This document shows positions 19,061 through 26,999 of a stretch of DNA of 64,000 nt, piece by piece. The stretch is from Demequina sp. NBRC 110055 (GTDB lineage Bacteria; Actinomycetota; Actinomycetes; Actinomycetales; Demequinaceae), in the NCBI RefSeq assembly GCF_002090135.1, contig NZ_BBRL01000007.1, forward strand, positions 62,001 to 126,000, in the 5' to 3' direction. Numbering within the stretch: position 1 is the stretch's first letter; the number at the start of each line of letters is the position of its first letter. Position numbers and translations under genes: made by a program. The notes beneath the pieces are model-generated. The model was not told the origin of the DNA and made no database searches. It was given only the letters and a program-made list of their open reading frames with translations.

Positions 19061-19924
19061 ATGTTCACGAAGACGAAGGTGGCGGCGCTGGGTGCCGCCG
19101 CGGCGATTGCGCTGACCGCGTGCGCGTCGGACGACGGCGAGGCCGCCGAGGTCGAGGCGGGGGACTTCCCCGAGGGCTCGACCATGGCCGCGCTTGCGGA
19201 GGCCGGGGAGATCACCATCGGCACCAAGTTTGACCAGCCCCTGTTCGGACTGCTCGCCCCCAGCGGCGACCCCGAGGGCTTCGACGTCGAGATCGGCAAG
19301 ATCATCGCGGGCGAACTCGGCATCTCCGAGGACAACATCACGTGGACCGAGACGGTGTCTGCCAACCGCGAGCCGTTCATCGAGGACGGCTCGGTCGACA
19401 TCGTGGTGGCGACTTACACGATCAACGATGAGCGCAAGGAAGTGGTGTCCTTCGCCGGTCCGTACTACAACGCCGGTCAGGCGCTGATGGTGATGGCCGA
19501 CAACGAGGACATCACGGGCCCCGACGACCTCGCGGGCAAGGCCGTGTGTTCGGTCGAGGGCTCGACGCCCGCGGCGAACATCGCCGAGAACTACCCCGAC
19601 GCGGAGCTGAGCCTCTTCGCGGCCTACACCGACTGCCTCGAGCCGCTGCGCAACGGCCAGGTGGACGCGGTCACCACGGACAACGTGATCCTCGCGGGAT
19701 ATGTCGATGAGTCCGAAGGCGAGTTCAAGATCGCCGGCGACCAGTTCACCGAGGAGCCCTACGGCATCGGCCTGGCGCACGACGACGACGAGTTCCGTTC
19801 CTGGATCAACGACGTGCTCGAGGAGATCTTCGAGGACGGCCGCTGGCTCGAGGCCTGGAACGAGACGGCCGGCACCGTGCTGCCGGAGCCGACCGCTCCC
19901 ACCGTCGACCGTTACGAGAACTGA
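19061..19924 (+). CDS. gluB: Amino-acid ABC transporter substrate-binding lipoprotein (GluB type)
   Basis: A 287-residue SBP_bac_3 protein anchored by the lipobox LTAC (cysteine near residue 21). The mature part starts PEGSTMAALAEAGEITIGTKFDQPLFG, typical of glutamate-binding GluB. GFDVEIGKIIAGELG and EPYGIGLA are family motifs. AAGGGAGG precedes the ATG. Substrate specificity is inferred from the gluABCD layout, not proven. A close paralogue lies after the permeases at 21684. Confidence 0.9.
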   Translation: MFTKTKVAALGAAAAIALTACASDDGEAAEVEAGDFPEGSTMAALAEAGEITIGTKFDQPLFGLLAPSGDPEGFDVEIGKIIAGELGISEDNITWTETVSANREPFIEDGSVDIVVATYTINDERKEVVSFAGPYYNAGQALMVMADNEDITGPDDLAGKAVCSVEGSTPAANIAENYPDAELSLFAAYTDCLEPLRNGQVDAVTTDNVILAGYVDESEGEFKIAGDQFTEEPYGIGLAHDDDEFRSWINDVLEEIFEDGRWLEAWNETAGTVLPEPTAPTVDRYEN

Positions 19925-19931
19925 CCCAGCC

Positions 19932-19963
19932 GCCGTGGCCCCTCCGCGAGGAGGGGCCACGGC
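19932..19963 (+). terminator. Strong hairpin between binding protein and permease genes
   Basis: A perfect 14-bp stem, GCCGTGGCCCCTCC paired with GGAGGGGCCACGGC around loop GCGA, lies 8 bases after the gluB stop. There is no T tract. Such hairpins usually stabilise or partly terminate the highly expressed binding-protein mRNA before the permease genes. Confidence 0.6.
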
Positions 19964-20011
19964 CCTGAGCCGGCGCAGGCATCGGCCACGCCCACCACAC
20001 GCAGGGGAGAC

Positions 20012-20665
20012 ATGATCACCTTCATCGACGAGTTCGGCACCATCTGGGGAGCGTTCCTCGCGACGGTGTCGCTCACGGCCGTGTCGGGCGTCCTCGCGCT
20101 CATCGGCGGCGTCGTGGTCGCGACGTTCCGGGTGAGCCCCATCGGGCCGCTGCGCACGTTCGGCACGGTGTACGTGGAGATCGTCCGCAACACCCCGCTG
20201 ACGCTGATGTTCTTCTTCTGGGTGTTCGTCGCGCCCTCGTTCGGCCTCGTGTTCCCCGAACTCGGCTTCTGGCCTGCGATCGTGGCACTGTCGCTGTACA
20301 CCTCGGCGTTCGTGTGTGAGGCGATGCGGTCCGGCATCAACTCGGTGGGGCTGGGCCAAGCCGAGGCGGCACGCTCGATCGGCATGACGTTCGGGCAGTC
20401 CCTGACGCACGTGGTTCTCCCGCAGGCGTGGCGCTCGGCCATTCCGCCGCTGATCTCGGTGCTCATCGCGTTGACCAAGAACACCTCGGTGGCCGCCGGC
20501 TTCGCGTTCACGGAGCTCGTCGCGATCTCGCAGCGGCTGGCGAACCGCCACCCGGCCGATGTCATCGAGTTGTTCGTCGGGGTAGGCCTCATGTACCTGC
20601 TCATCACGATCCCGCTCGGGGTGCTCGCCTCGCGCGTTGAGAAGAAGGTGGCGTTCGCGCGATGA
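20012..20665 (+). CDS. gluC: Amino-acid ABC transporter permease (GluC type)
   Basis: A 217-residue inner-membrane permease of the His/Glu/Gln family with about five hydrophobic segments. The EAA loop is EAMRSGINSVGLGQAEAARSIGMTFGQSLTHVVLPQA. The N-terminal segment VEIVRNTPLTLMFFF is typical. The ribosome site AGGGGAGA precedes the ATG. It ends in an ATGA overlap with gluD, its expected dimer partner. Confidence 0.92.
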   Translation: MITFIDEFGTIWGAFLATVSLTAVSGVLALIGGVVVATFRVSPIGPLRTFGTVYVEIVRNTPLTLMFFFWVFVAPSFGLVFPELGFWPAIVALSLYTSAFVCEAMRSGINSVGLGQAEAARSIGMTFGQSLTHVVLPQAWRSAIPPLISVLIALTKNTSVAAGFAFTELVAISQRLANRHPADVIELFVGVGLMYLLITIPLGVLASRVEKKVAFAR

Positions 20666-21591
20666 GTGCAGAAGCATCGGTCCTCTACGACGCCCCCGGC
20701 CCTAAGGCGAAGGCCAGGGACCGCGTCTACAACATCGTCTTTACGGCCGCCTTCGTGGCGCTGTTTATCTTCCTGGCATGGCAGTTTTACGACAACGGGG
20801 TGTTTGACGACCGCTGGGCTGTGCTGTGGGACCCGCCCAAGGGTCAAGAGGCGGCCGACGTGTGGACGGCGCTGGTCGTGCGAGGCCTCGGCGCGACGCT
20901 GCTGGCCACCGTCATCGCGGCGCCCATCGCGCTCATCTCGGGCGGGCTGTTGGCCGTCGCCCGCCGCGGCATGACCAAGCGCGCGGGCATCTGGTCGTCC
21001 GTCATCGTGACCGAGATCTTCCGCGGCCTGCCCGTGCTACTCCTGATGTTCCTCGCGAAGCTCGGTTTTGGCTGGTCGCCGCTGTGGTCGGTGGTGTTCG
21101 GTCTCGCCGTCTACAACATGGCCGTGGTGGCGGAGATTCTCCGCGCCGGGCTCGCGGCCCTGCCGAAGGGGCAGCGGGAGGCCGGCCTCAGCATCGGCCT
21201 CTCGCCCATGCGCACCACCCTCATGATCGAACTGCCCCAGGCCGTCCGCATCATGCTCCCGGCCCTCATCAGCCAGATTGTGGTGCTGCTGAAGGACTCG
21301 TCGCTGGGCTACATCGTGGGCTATCAGGAACTGCTCCGCCAGGTGAAGCTGCTGCGCGACTACTTCGGCGTCGACTACACCATTCCGCTGTTCTTCGTGG
21401 GCGCCGCGATGTACATCGCCATCAACATCACCGTGTCGCGTCTGGCCATCTGGATCGAGGGCCGCATGCGCCGCTCGAACCACGTGCCGAAGCGCCCCGA
21501 TGGCGAGGACGCGATGCATGAGGGCGGTGCCGAGGCCGCGCGCTTCACCGCCAACACCGGCTATGGCACGGGCGGAACACCAGGCCCGTAG
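20662..21591 (+). CDS. gluD: Amino-acid ABC transporter permease (GluD type)
   Basis: A 309-residue permease. It has an N-terminal hydrophobic segment (about 28-45), a periplasmic stretch (FDDRWAVLWDPPKG), then the transport core with VVTEIFRGLPVLLLM and EAA loop AEILRAGLAALPKGQREAGLSIGLSPMRTTLMIELPQA. A hydrophilic C-terminal tail (about 275-309, Gly/Ala-rich) extends beyond the usual end, as in corynebacterial GluD. It is coupled to gluC by ATGA. Confidence 0.92.
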   Translation: MSAEASVLYDAPGPKAKARDRVYNIVFTAAFVALFIFLAWQFYDNGVFDDRWAVLWDPPKGQEAADVWTALVVRGLGATLLATVIAAPIALISGGLLAVARRGMTKRAGIWSSVIVTEIFRGLPVLLLMFLAKLGFGWSPLWSVVFGLAVYNMAVVAEILRAGLAALPKGQREAGLSIGLSPMRTTLMIELPQAVRIMLPALISQIVVLLKDSSLGYIVGYQELLRQVKLLRDYFGVDYTIPLFFVGAAMYIAINITVSRLAIWIEGRMRRSNHVPKRPDGEDAMHEGGAEAARFTANTGYGTGGTPGP

Positions 21592-21683
21592 CGTCATCAC
21601 GGACCCTTGGCCGGCACCGCTGCGCGAAACCTTTCGCGATTTTGGGACCGCCGTGTACCCTCAGGGGCCAGAGGGGACTGACG

Positions 21684-22550
21684 ATGGCACTGAGGACTTC
21701 TAACCGCCGCACTGTCGCGGCCGTCGCGACGCTGCTGGGCGTCGTGACTGCTGCGGGTTGTGCCGCCCCGGGCAGCATTCCCGAGGGCTCCACCATGGCC
21801 GCGCTGGAAAGCTCCGGCGAGATCACCATCGGTATCAAGTACGACCAGCCGCTGTTTGGCGAGATGGGTGCGGACGGCGTCCCGACGGGATTCGACGTCG
21901 AGGTCGCTCGCATCATCGCGGATGAGTTGGGCATCGGCGAGGACGGCATCACCTGGGTCGAGGCGCCCTCGGGCGACCGCGAGGACCTGCTGTCCAGCGG
22001 GCGGGTCGACATGGTCGTCGCGACGTACACGATCTCGGATGAGCGCAAGGAACGTGTGGGCTTCGCGGGGCCGTACTACGTCGCGGGCCAGTCGCTCATG
22101 ACCCGCACCTCCGATGCCGAGATCGCCTCCGCGCTCGACCTCGGCGACAAGAAGGTCTGCTCGGTCGAGGGGTCGACCGCGGCCAGCACGATCGCCCGCG
22201 TCGCGCCCGACGCCGGCCTGGTCCTGTTCGACGACTACTCCGACTGCATCGACCCGCTGCGCACCGGGCAGGTGGACGTCGTGACGACCGACGACGTGAT
22301 CTTGGCCGGATACGCGGCCGATGCCGACGGGCAGTTCCGCATCGTCGGCGGCGCCTTCACTGCGGAGCCCTACGGCATCGGCGTGGCGCTCGAGGACGAC
22401 GCGTTCCGACTGTGGATCGACGACGTGCTAGAGGCCGCGATGGAGGACGGAAGGTGGCTTGAGGCGTGGAACGAGACGGCGGGTGAGGTCCTTCCCGAGC
22501 CTCAGGTACCGCACCTCGATCGCTACGCGCGGGTCGCGACAGGCGAGTAG
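21684..22550 (+). CDS. Second GluB-like substrate-binding lipoprotein
   Basis: A 288-residue SBP_bac_3 lipoprotein with lipobox TAAGC. Mature residues PEGSTMAALESSGEITIGIKYDQPLFG align directly with the gluB product at 19061. By eye, well over half of the aligned positions match, including VATYTI.DERKE, FAGPYY.AGQ and GRWLEAWNETAG. ATG 21684 is chosen because GAGGGG lies 7 bases upstream. It sits 92 bases behind gluD, probably in the same transcription unit. It may widen ligand range or affinity for the same permeases; this is inference. Confidence 0.87.
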   Translation: MALRTSNRRTVAAVATLLGVVTAAGCAAPGSIPEGSTMAALESSGEITIGIKYDQPLFGEMGADGVPTGFDVEVARIIADELGIGEDGITWVEAPSGDREDLLSSGRVDMVVATYTISDERKERVGFAGPYYVAGQSLMTRTSDAEIASALDLGDKKVCSVEGSTAASTIARVAPDAGLVLFDDYSDCIDPLRTGQVDVVTTDDVILAGYAADADGQFRIVGGAFTAEPYGIGVALEDDAFRLWIDDVLEAAMEDGRWLEAWNETAGEVLPEPQVPHLDRYARVATGE

Positions 22551-22676
22551 GCGTTCACCCGTTCGCTACCTCCAAGGCCGCCGTGGTGGCGTTTCGGTGA
22601 ACCTTCGCTGAACGTTCGACGGCCATGGGCCGCGGCGCCTTGCCGCTGCGGGTCGCTGCGCGAGAGGGTCGCGCCC

Positions 22677-23747
22677 GTGCCCTCCATGACCGCCCCCGTC
22701 GCCACCGCGCGCATCGCCCTGTGGGAGGGCGGCACCGGCGTGGGGGTGTCCTCGGTCCCCGTGCCACGCCTGAAGCCCGGCGAGGTGCTCGTCGAGGTGC
22801 GGCTCGCCACGGTATGCGGGTGCGTGCGAGACGCGGTCCGCGAACGTCGCCTCGGATCGCTGCCCAGCGTGCTGGGACACGAGGGTGTGGGGACCGTGGT
22901 GGGCGTCGGGCGCGGCGCGGAGGCCCTCGGCACCGACGGCGTTTCACTCGCCCCCGGCATGCGGGTGGTGTGGGGCCGCGACGTCGGCTGTGGGACGTGC
23001 GGCGCATGCACGGCGGGGCAGGGTGCCGCGTGCCCGGACTCGCGCGAGCTAGGCCATCAACCCATGACTGACGCGTGGGTCCTGTCGGGAAGTCTCGCGA
23101 GCCACCTCGTGCTGCCACGCGGGGCGGGCGTCGCGGTCGTGCCCGCGGGGGTGCCCGATGCCGTTGCCTCCCCCAGCGGCTGCGCGCTGACCGTCGCCGC
23201 CGCTGCCATCGACCGCGCGGGGCCGCTGGCCGGCAGGCGCGTGGTCGTGCTCGGGGCGGGGTTGATCGGTCTCGCGGCGCTCGCCATGGCCATTGAGGCA
23301 GGAGCGGCGTCCACGACCGTCGTCGAGCCGCGCGGCAAGCGCCGTCGGCGGGCCCTGCGGTTTGGCGCCGACGCGGCACTCGACTGCGACGCCCGTGTGC
23401 CCGCCTGCGACGTCATCATCGACGCCGCCGGGGGAGCGGACACGTTCGCGCGCGTGCTCGACTCGCTCGCGGCGGGCGGCACGGCGGTGGTGGCCGGCAC
23501 GCGCTCGCAGGTGCCGGACGCGACCGTGGACCTCGAGCGCCTCAGCCGCGACGGGATATCCTTGCTGGGACTTGGCCGGCCGCACGGGCGCCACCTCGCG
23601 CAGGCCGTCGCGTTCATCGCGTCCACGCACGCCCTGCGCCCGTGGGCGGACATCGTGTCCGCGCCGCGAGGCCTCGACGGCGTCGTGGAGGCGATTGCAC
23701 ACTCGGGTGGCACCATCGCCCGCGTGGCCATCGCGCCGCGAGGGTAA
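22677..23747 (+). CDS. Zinc-type alcohol dehydrogenase-like (MDR) protein
   Basis: A 356-residue medium-chain dehydrogenase/reductase. Catalytic zinc ligands appear as the Cys of ATVCG, the His of LGHEGVG and the Cys of PSGCALT. The structural zinc loop [15 protein letters not shown] has all four cysteines. The nucleotide-binding motif is [15 protein letters not shown]. The segment after the first Cys is GCVRDA instead of the usual GSDxH, removing the relay His. It resembles dehydrogenases tied to phosphonate catabolism, but no phosphonate genes are nearby. GTG 22677, 7 bases after GAGAGGGT, is preferred over ATG 22686. Substrate unknown. Confidence 0.72.
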   Translation: MPSMTAPVATARIALWEGGTGVGVSSVPVPRLKPGEVLVEVRLATVCGCVRDAVRERRLGSLPSVLGHEGVGTVVGVGRGAEALGTDGVSLAPGMRVVWGRDVGCGTCGACTAGQGAACPDSRELGHQPMTDAWVLSGSLASHLVLPRGAGVAVVPAGVPDAVASPSGCALTVAAAAIDRAGPLAGRRVVVLGAGLIGLAALAMAIEAGAASTTVVEPRGKRRRRALRFGADAALDCDARVPACDVIIDAAGGADTFARVLDSLAAGGTAVVAGTRSQVPDATVDLERLSRDGISLLGLGRPHGRHLAQAVAFIASTHALRPWADIVSAPRGLDGVVEAIAHSGGTIARVAIAPRG

Positions 23748-23800
23748 ACGTCCGCATCGAAGTCGCGCCGAGGGCGTCCGCGCGTGTATGCTTGATCGTC

Positions 23801-23857
23801 GCCGTGAAACGGCCGCGGAACCCAGTGCCCCCGGAGAACATGCCCGGGAGCTCCGCG
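23801..23857 (+). promoter_or_regulatory. Structured rpsO leader, candidate S15 autoregulatory element
   Basis: Three nested or adjacent stems can be drawn: GCCG-TGAAA-CGGC (23801-23813), an outer CGCGGA/TCCGCG (23814-23819 with 23852-23857), and an inner CCCGG/CCGGG (23830-23834 with 23844-23848). The structure ends 9 bases before the rpsO ribosome site AAAGAGGAG. S15 is known to repress its own mRNA through leader structures that differ among phyla; application here is inference. A possible -10, TATGCT, is at 23787-23792. Confidence 0.4.
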
Positions 23858-23883
23858 CAACAAGACGAAAGAGGAGATGCGCC

Positions 23884-24153
23884 ATGCCTTTGGACGCCGC
23901 CACCAAGAAGTCCATCATGACCGAGTACGCCACCACCGAGGGTGACACCGGTTCGCCCGAGGTCCAGGTCGCGATGCTGACCCAGCGCATCACCGACCTC
24001 ACCGAGCACCTCAAGGAGCACAAGCACGACCACCACTCGCGTCGTGGCCTGCTGCTGCTCGTCGGTAAGCGTCGCAACCTGCTGAACTACCTTCAGCGCG
24101 TCGACATCGAGCGTTACCGCTCGCTGATTGAGCGCCTGGGCCTGCGCCGCTAA
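23884..24153 (+). CDS. rpsO: 30S ribosomal protein S15
   Basis: An 89-residue primary 16S rRNA-binding protein of the 30S platform. The full family pattern is visible: [15 protein letters not shown], then [32 protein letters not shown] 23884 follows AAAGAGGAG (23867-23875). It sits upstream of pnp as in most bacteria, but a strong terminator follows it here, so pnp probably has its own promoter. Confidence 0.98.
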   Translation: MPLDAATKKSIMTEYATTEGDTGSPEVQVAMLTQRITDLTEHLKEHKHDHHSRRGLLLLVGKRRNLLNYLQRVDIERYRSLIERLGLRR

Positions 24154-24173
24154 GGCTCGCCCGGTCGCGCTCG

Positions 24174-24217
24174 GCCCGGTCGCTCCCTCCACACGGAGGT
24201 CGAGTGACCGGGCTTTT
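24174..24217 (+). terminator. Intrinsic terminator of rpsO
   Basis: GCCCGGTC (24174-24181) pairs with GACCGGGC (24206-24213), with an inner CTCC/GGAG helix. The stem is followed by TTTT (24214-24217). This is the clearest classical terminator in the window. Confidence 0.8.
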
Positions 24218-24227
24218 CGCTTGTCGG

Positions 24228-24278
24228 GGGCCGATGCGGTGGCGGGCCTGCGTACGAAGCCCGCCACGGCATCGGCCC
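24228..24278. repeat. Inverted pair of the dispersed motif forming a 20-bp hairpin
   Basis: Two oppositely oriented copies of the 15-mer (24229-24243, one mismatch; 24263-24277, exact) lie within 20-nt arms 24228-24247 and 24259-24278. The arms pair at 19 of 20 positions around an 11-base loop. The element lies between the rpsO terminator and the putative pnp promoter. It could be a processing site, a backup terminator or a DNA element. Confidence 0.8.
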
Positions 24279-24284
24279 GACCCA

Positions 24285-24312
24285 GTGTCACGGACGCCGT
24301 CCCTGATACGAT
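24285..24312 (+). promoter_or_regulatory. Candidate pnp promoter
   Basis: GTGTCA (24285-24290) as -35 and TACGAT (24307-24312) as -10 are separated by 16 bases. The predicted start is near 24319, giving a leader of about 175 bases. That leader opens with the hairpin GGCCCGA-TCC-TCGGGCC (24319-24335), which could take part in PNPase autoregulation. Confidence 0.4.
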
Positions 24313-24493
24313 GAACCCGGCCCGATCCTCGGGCCACCAACACAACCTGGCAGGCCAGCCGGATGCTGATCCTCGGTGGTGATGGGCAGAACCTTCCCGA
24401 CGCGGGGCCGTTCTGAGCATTTCGACTGACGATCAGTGTGATGGCTCACGCCATATCCGCATGCCTGCCACAAGGCAAGGAGTACTCATCCCT

Positions 24494-26710
24494 ATGGAGG
24501 GTCCTGAGATCAAGGCCGCAGAAGCGGTCATCGACAACGGCACGTTCGGTACCCGCACCGTGCGCTTCGAGACGGGTCGTCTCGCGCAGCAGGCCGCCGG
24601 TACCGTCGCCGCCTACCTCGACAACGACACCATGCTGCTGTCGGCGACCACCGCCGGCAAGCACCCCCGCGACGGCTTCGACTTCTTCCCCCTGACGGTG
24701 GACGTCGAGGAGCGCTCGTACGCCGCCGGCAAGATCCCCGGCTCGTTCTTCCGTCGCGAGGGCCGCCCCTCGACCGACGCCATCCTCACGTGCCGTCTCA
24801 TCGACCGCCCGCTGCGCCCCACCTTCGTGTCGGGTCTGCGCAACGAGGTCCAGGTCGTCGTGACGGTCCTCGCGATCAACCCCGACGACGCCTACGACAC
24901 GCTCGCGATCAACGCCGCCTCGGCGTCGACCCAGCTGTCGGGCCTGCCGTTCACCGGCCCCGTCGCCGGTGTGCGCATCGCGCTCATCGACGGCCAGTGG
25001 GTCGCGTTCCCGCGCTACTCCGAGAAGCAGCGCGCGGTGTTCGACATGGTCGTGGCCGGCCGCATCGCCGGTGACGACGTCGCCATCATGATGGTCGAGG
25101 CCGAGGCCACCGACGACGCCTACAACCTCATCTCCGAGGGTGCGACCGCCCCCACGGAGGCCGTCGTGGCCGAGGGCCTCGAGGCCGCCAAGCCCTTCCT
25201 GCGCGCGCTGTGCGAGGCGCAGATCCAGCTCGCAAACGAGGCCGCCAAGGAGACGCAGGAGTTCCCGCGCTTCCTCGACTACGAGGACGATGTCCTCGAG
25301 GCCGTGACCGCCGCGACCGAGGCGGACCTCACCGAGGCCCTCCAGATCGCCGACAAGCAGACCCGCGAGAACCGCCTCGACGAGATCAAGGCCTCCGCGC
25401 TCGAGTCTCTCGGGGCCCAGTTCGAGGGGCGCGAGAAGGAGATCTCCGCCGCGGTGCGTTCCGTCACCAAGAAGACGGTGCGCCAGCGCATCCTCAAGGA
25501 CGGCGTGCGCATCGACGGCCGTGGCCTGCGCGACATCCGTCCGCTGTCGGCCGAGGTGGGCCCCATCCCGCGCGTGCACGGCTCCGCGATCTTCGAACGT
25601 GGCGAGACCCAGATCATGGGCATCACCACCCTCAACATGCTCAAGATGGAGCAGCAGATCGACTCCTTTAACCCGGAGACGAAGAAGCGCTACATGCACC
25701 ACTACAACTTCCCGCCCTTCTCCACGGGCGAGACCGGTCGTGTGGGCTCCCCGAAGCGTCGCGAGATCGGCCACGGAGCCCTCGCCGAGCGCGCCCTCGT
25801 GCCCGTCCTGCCGTCGCGTGAGGACTTCCCCTACGCGATCCGTCAGGTCTCCGAGGCGCTGGGCTCCAACGGCTCGACCTCGATGGGCTCCGTGTGTGCC
25901 TCGACCCTCGCGCTGCTGAACGCCGGTGTGCCGCTGAAGGCCCCCGTCGCCGGTATCGCCATGGGCCTCGTGTCCGACACGGTTGACGGTGAGACCCGCT
26001 ACGCGGCGCTGACCGACATCCTGGGTGCCGAGGACGCCTTCGGCGACATGGACTTCAAGGTCGCCGGTACCTCGGAGTTCGTGACCGCCATCCAGCTCGA
26101 CACCAAGCTCGACGGCATCCCCGCCTCGGTGCTCGCCGGCGCGCTCGACCAGGCCAAGGAGGCCCGCCTCCACATCCTGGACGTCATGGCCGGTGCGATC
26201 ACCGAGCCCGACGAGATGAGCCCCCACGCTCCCCGCATCATCACGGTGAAGGTCCCCGTCGACAAGATCGGTGAGGTCATTGGCCCCAAGGGCAAGATGA
26301 TCAACCAGATCCAGGACGACACGGGCGCCGACATCTCGATCGAGGACGACGGCACGGTCTTCATCGGCGCCGTCGACGGCCCCTCGGCCGAGGCCGCGCG
26401 CTCGGCGATCAACGCGATCGCCAACCCGCACGTGCCCGAGGTCGGCGAGCGCTACCTGGGCACGGTCGTCAAGACCGTCGCCTTCGGCGCGTTCGTGTCG
26501 CTGTCGCCGGGCAAGGACGGTCTGCTGCACATCTCGCAGATCCGCAAGCTCGTGGGCGGCAAGCGCGTCGAGAACGTCGAGGACGTGCTGTCCATCGGTC
26601 AGAAGATCCAGGTCGAGATCACCGAGGTCGACCCGCGCGGCAAGCTGTCGCTCGGCGTCGTCGAGGAGGCCTCGTCCGAGGACGCTTCCACCGAGGAGGC
26701 CGGCGAGTAA
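24494..26710 (+). CDS. pnp: Polyribonucleotide nucleotidyltransferase (PNPase)
   Basis: A 738-residue 3'-5' phosphorolytic exoribonuclease that can also act as an RNA polymerase (GpsI in actinobacteria). Two RNase PH domains flank a helical domain. The second core carries [28 protein letters not shown] domain ([21 protein letters not shown]) and an S1 domain ([17 protein letters not shown]) form the C-terminus. ATG 24494 gives the conserved start MEGPEI; AAGGAG (24476-24481) is 12 bases upstream. An upstream in-frame ATG at 24461 lacks a ribosome site. Confidence 0.97.
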   Translation: MEGPEIKAAEAVIDNGTFGTRTVRFETGRLAQQAAGTVAAYLDNDTMLLSATTAGKHPRDGFDFFPLTVDVEERSYAAGKIPGSFFRREGRPSTDAILTCRLIDRPLRPTFVSGLRNEVQVVVTVLAINPDDAYDTLAINAASASTQLSGLPFTGPVAGVRIALIDGQWVAFPRYSEKQRAVFDMVVAGRIAGDDVAIMMVEAEATDDAYNLISEGATAPTEAVVAEGLEAAKPFLRALCEAQIQLANEAAKETQEFPRFLDYEDDVLEAVTAATEADLTEALQIADKQTRENRLDEIKASALESLGAQFEGREKEISAAVRSVTKKTVRQRILKDGVRIDGRGLRDIRPLSAEVGPIPRVHGSAIFERGETQIMGITTLNMLKMEQQIDSFNPETKKRYMHHYNFPPFSTGETGRVGSPKRREIGHGALAERALVPVLPSREDFPYAIRQVSEALGSNGSTSMGSVCASTLALLNAGVPLKAPVAGIAMGLVSDTVDGETRYAALTDILGAEDAFGDMDFKVAGTSEFVTAIQLDTKLDGIPASVLAGALDQAKEARLHILDVMAGAITEPDEMSPHAPRIITVKVPVDKIGEVIGPKGKMINQIQDDTGADISIEDDGTVFIGAVDGPSAEAARSAINAIANPHVPEVGERYLGTVVKTVAFGAFVSLSPGKDGLLHISQIRKLVGGKRVENVEDVLSIGQKIQVEITEVDPRGKLSLGVVEEASSEDASTEEAGE

Positions 26711-26732
26711 TCGCCCGTTCCTGATCTGACGC

Positions 26733-26764
26733 GAGGGCGGTCCCGGGTTGCCGGGGCCGCCCTC
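26733..26764 (+). terminator. Terminator-like hairpin after pnp
   Basis: GAGGGCGG pairs with CCGCCCTC, continued inside by CCCGG/CCGGG around a GTTG loop. There is no T tract. It lies 22 bases after the pnp stop. Confidence 0.6.
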
Positions 26765-26832
26765 ATGGCATGTCCGCGTCCCGCGGGTGGCCGCACGTCG
26801 GTGGTGGGTCGCGCGCTGTGCGCCGCGAGTAG

Positions 26833-26874
26833 GCAGCCCAGCCCTTCAATCGGCCAGATGACGGGCTGGGCTGC
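26833..26874. repeat. 12-bp perfect inverted repeat with 18-base loop, intergenic
   Basis: GCAGCCCAGCCC (26833-26844) and GGGCTGGGCTGC (26863-26874) are perfectly complementary. The loop plus 3' arm sequence TGACGGGCTGG recurs at about 26907-26917. No gene is present in 26711-26999. Function unknown; it could be a second terminator or an operator for the M16 gene. Confidence 0.6.
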
Positions 26875-26987
26875 ACACATCGGCACTGTGGCACGGCGAA
26901 TCCACATGTGACGGGCTGGAGTGCTGCCGCGCCCGCGCCGCGCACCCCGGCCCCGGCCCCCCGCACCGCCCGCGCCTCCGCCCGCGT

Positions 26988-26993
26988 TAGGCT
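26988..26993 (+). promoter_or_regulatory. Candidate -10 box, leaderless M16 peptidase gene
   Basis: TAGGCT ends 6 bases before the ATG at 27000. No Shine-Dalgarno sequence is present. Confidence 0.5.
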
Positions 26994-26999
26994 CGCTCC

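Noticed and set aside
22677-23747. Assignment of the dehydrogenase to a phosphonate pathway
   Set aside because: Sequence resemblance is only partial, the first zinc loop differs, and no phosphonate genes are in the window.
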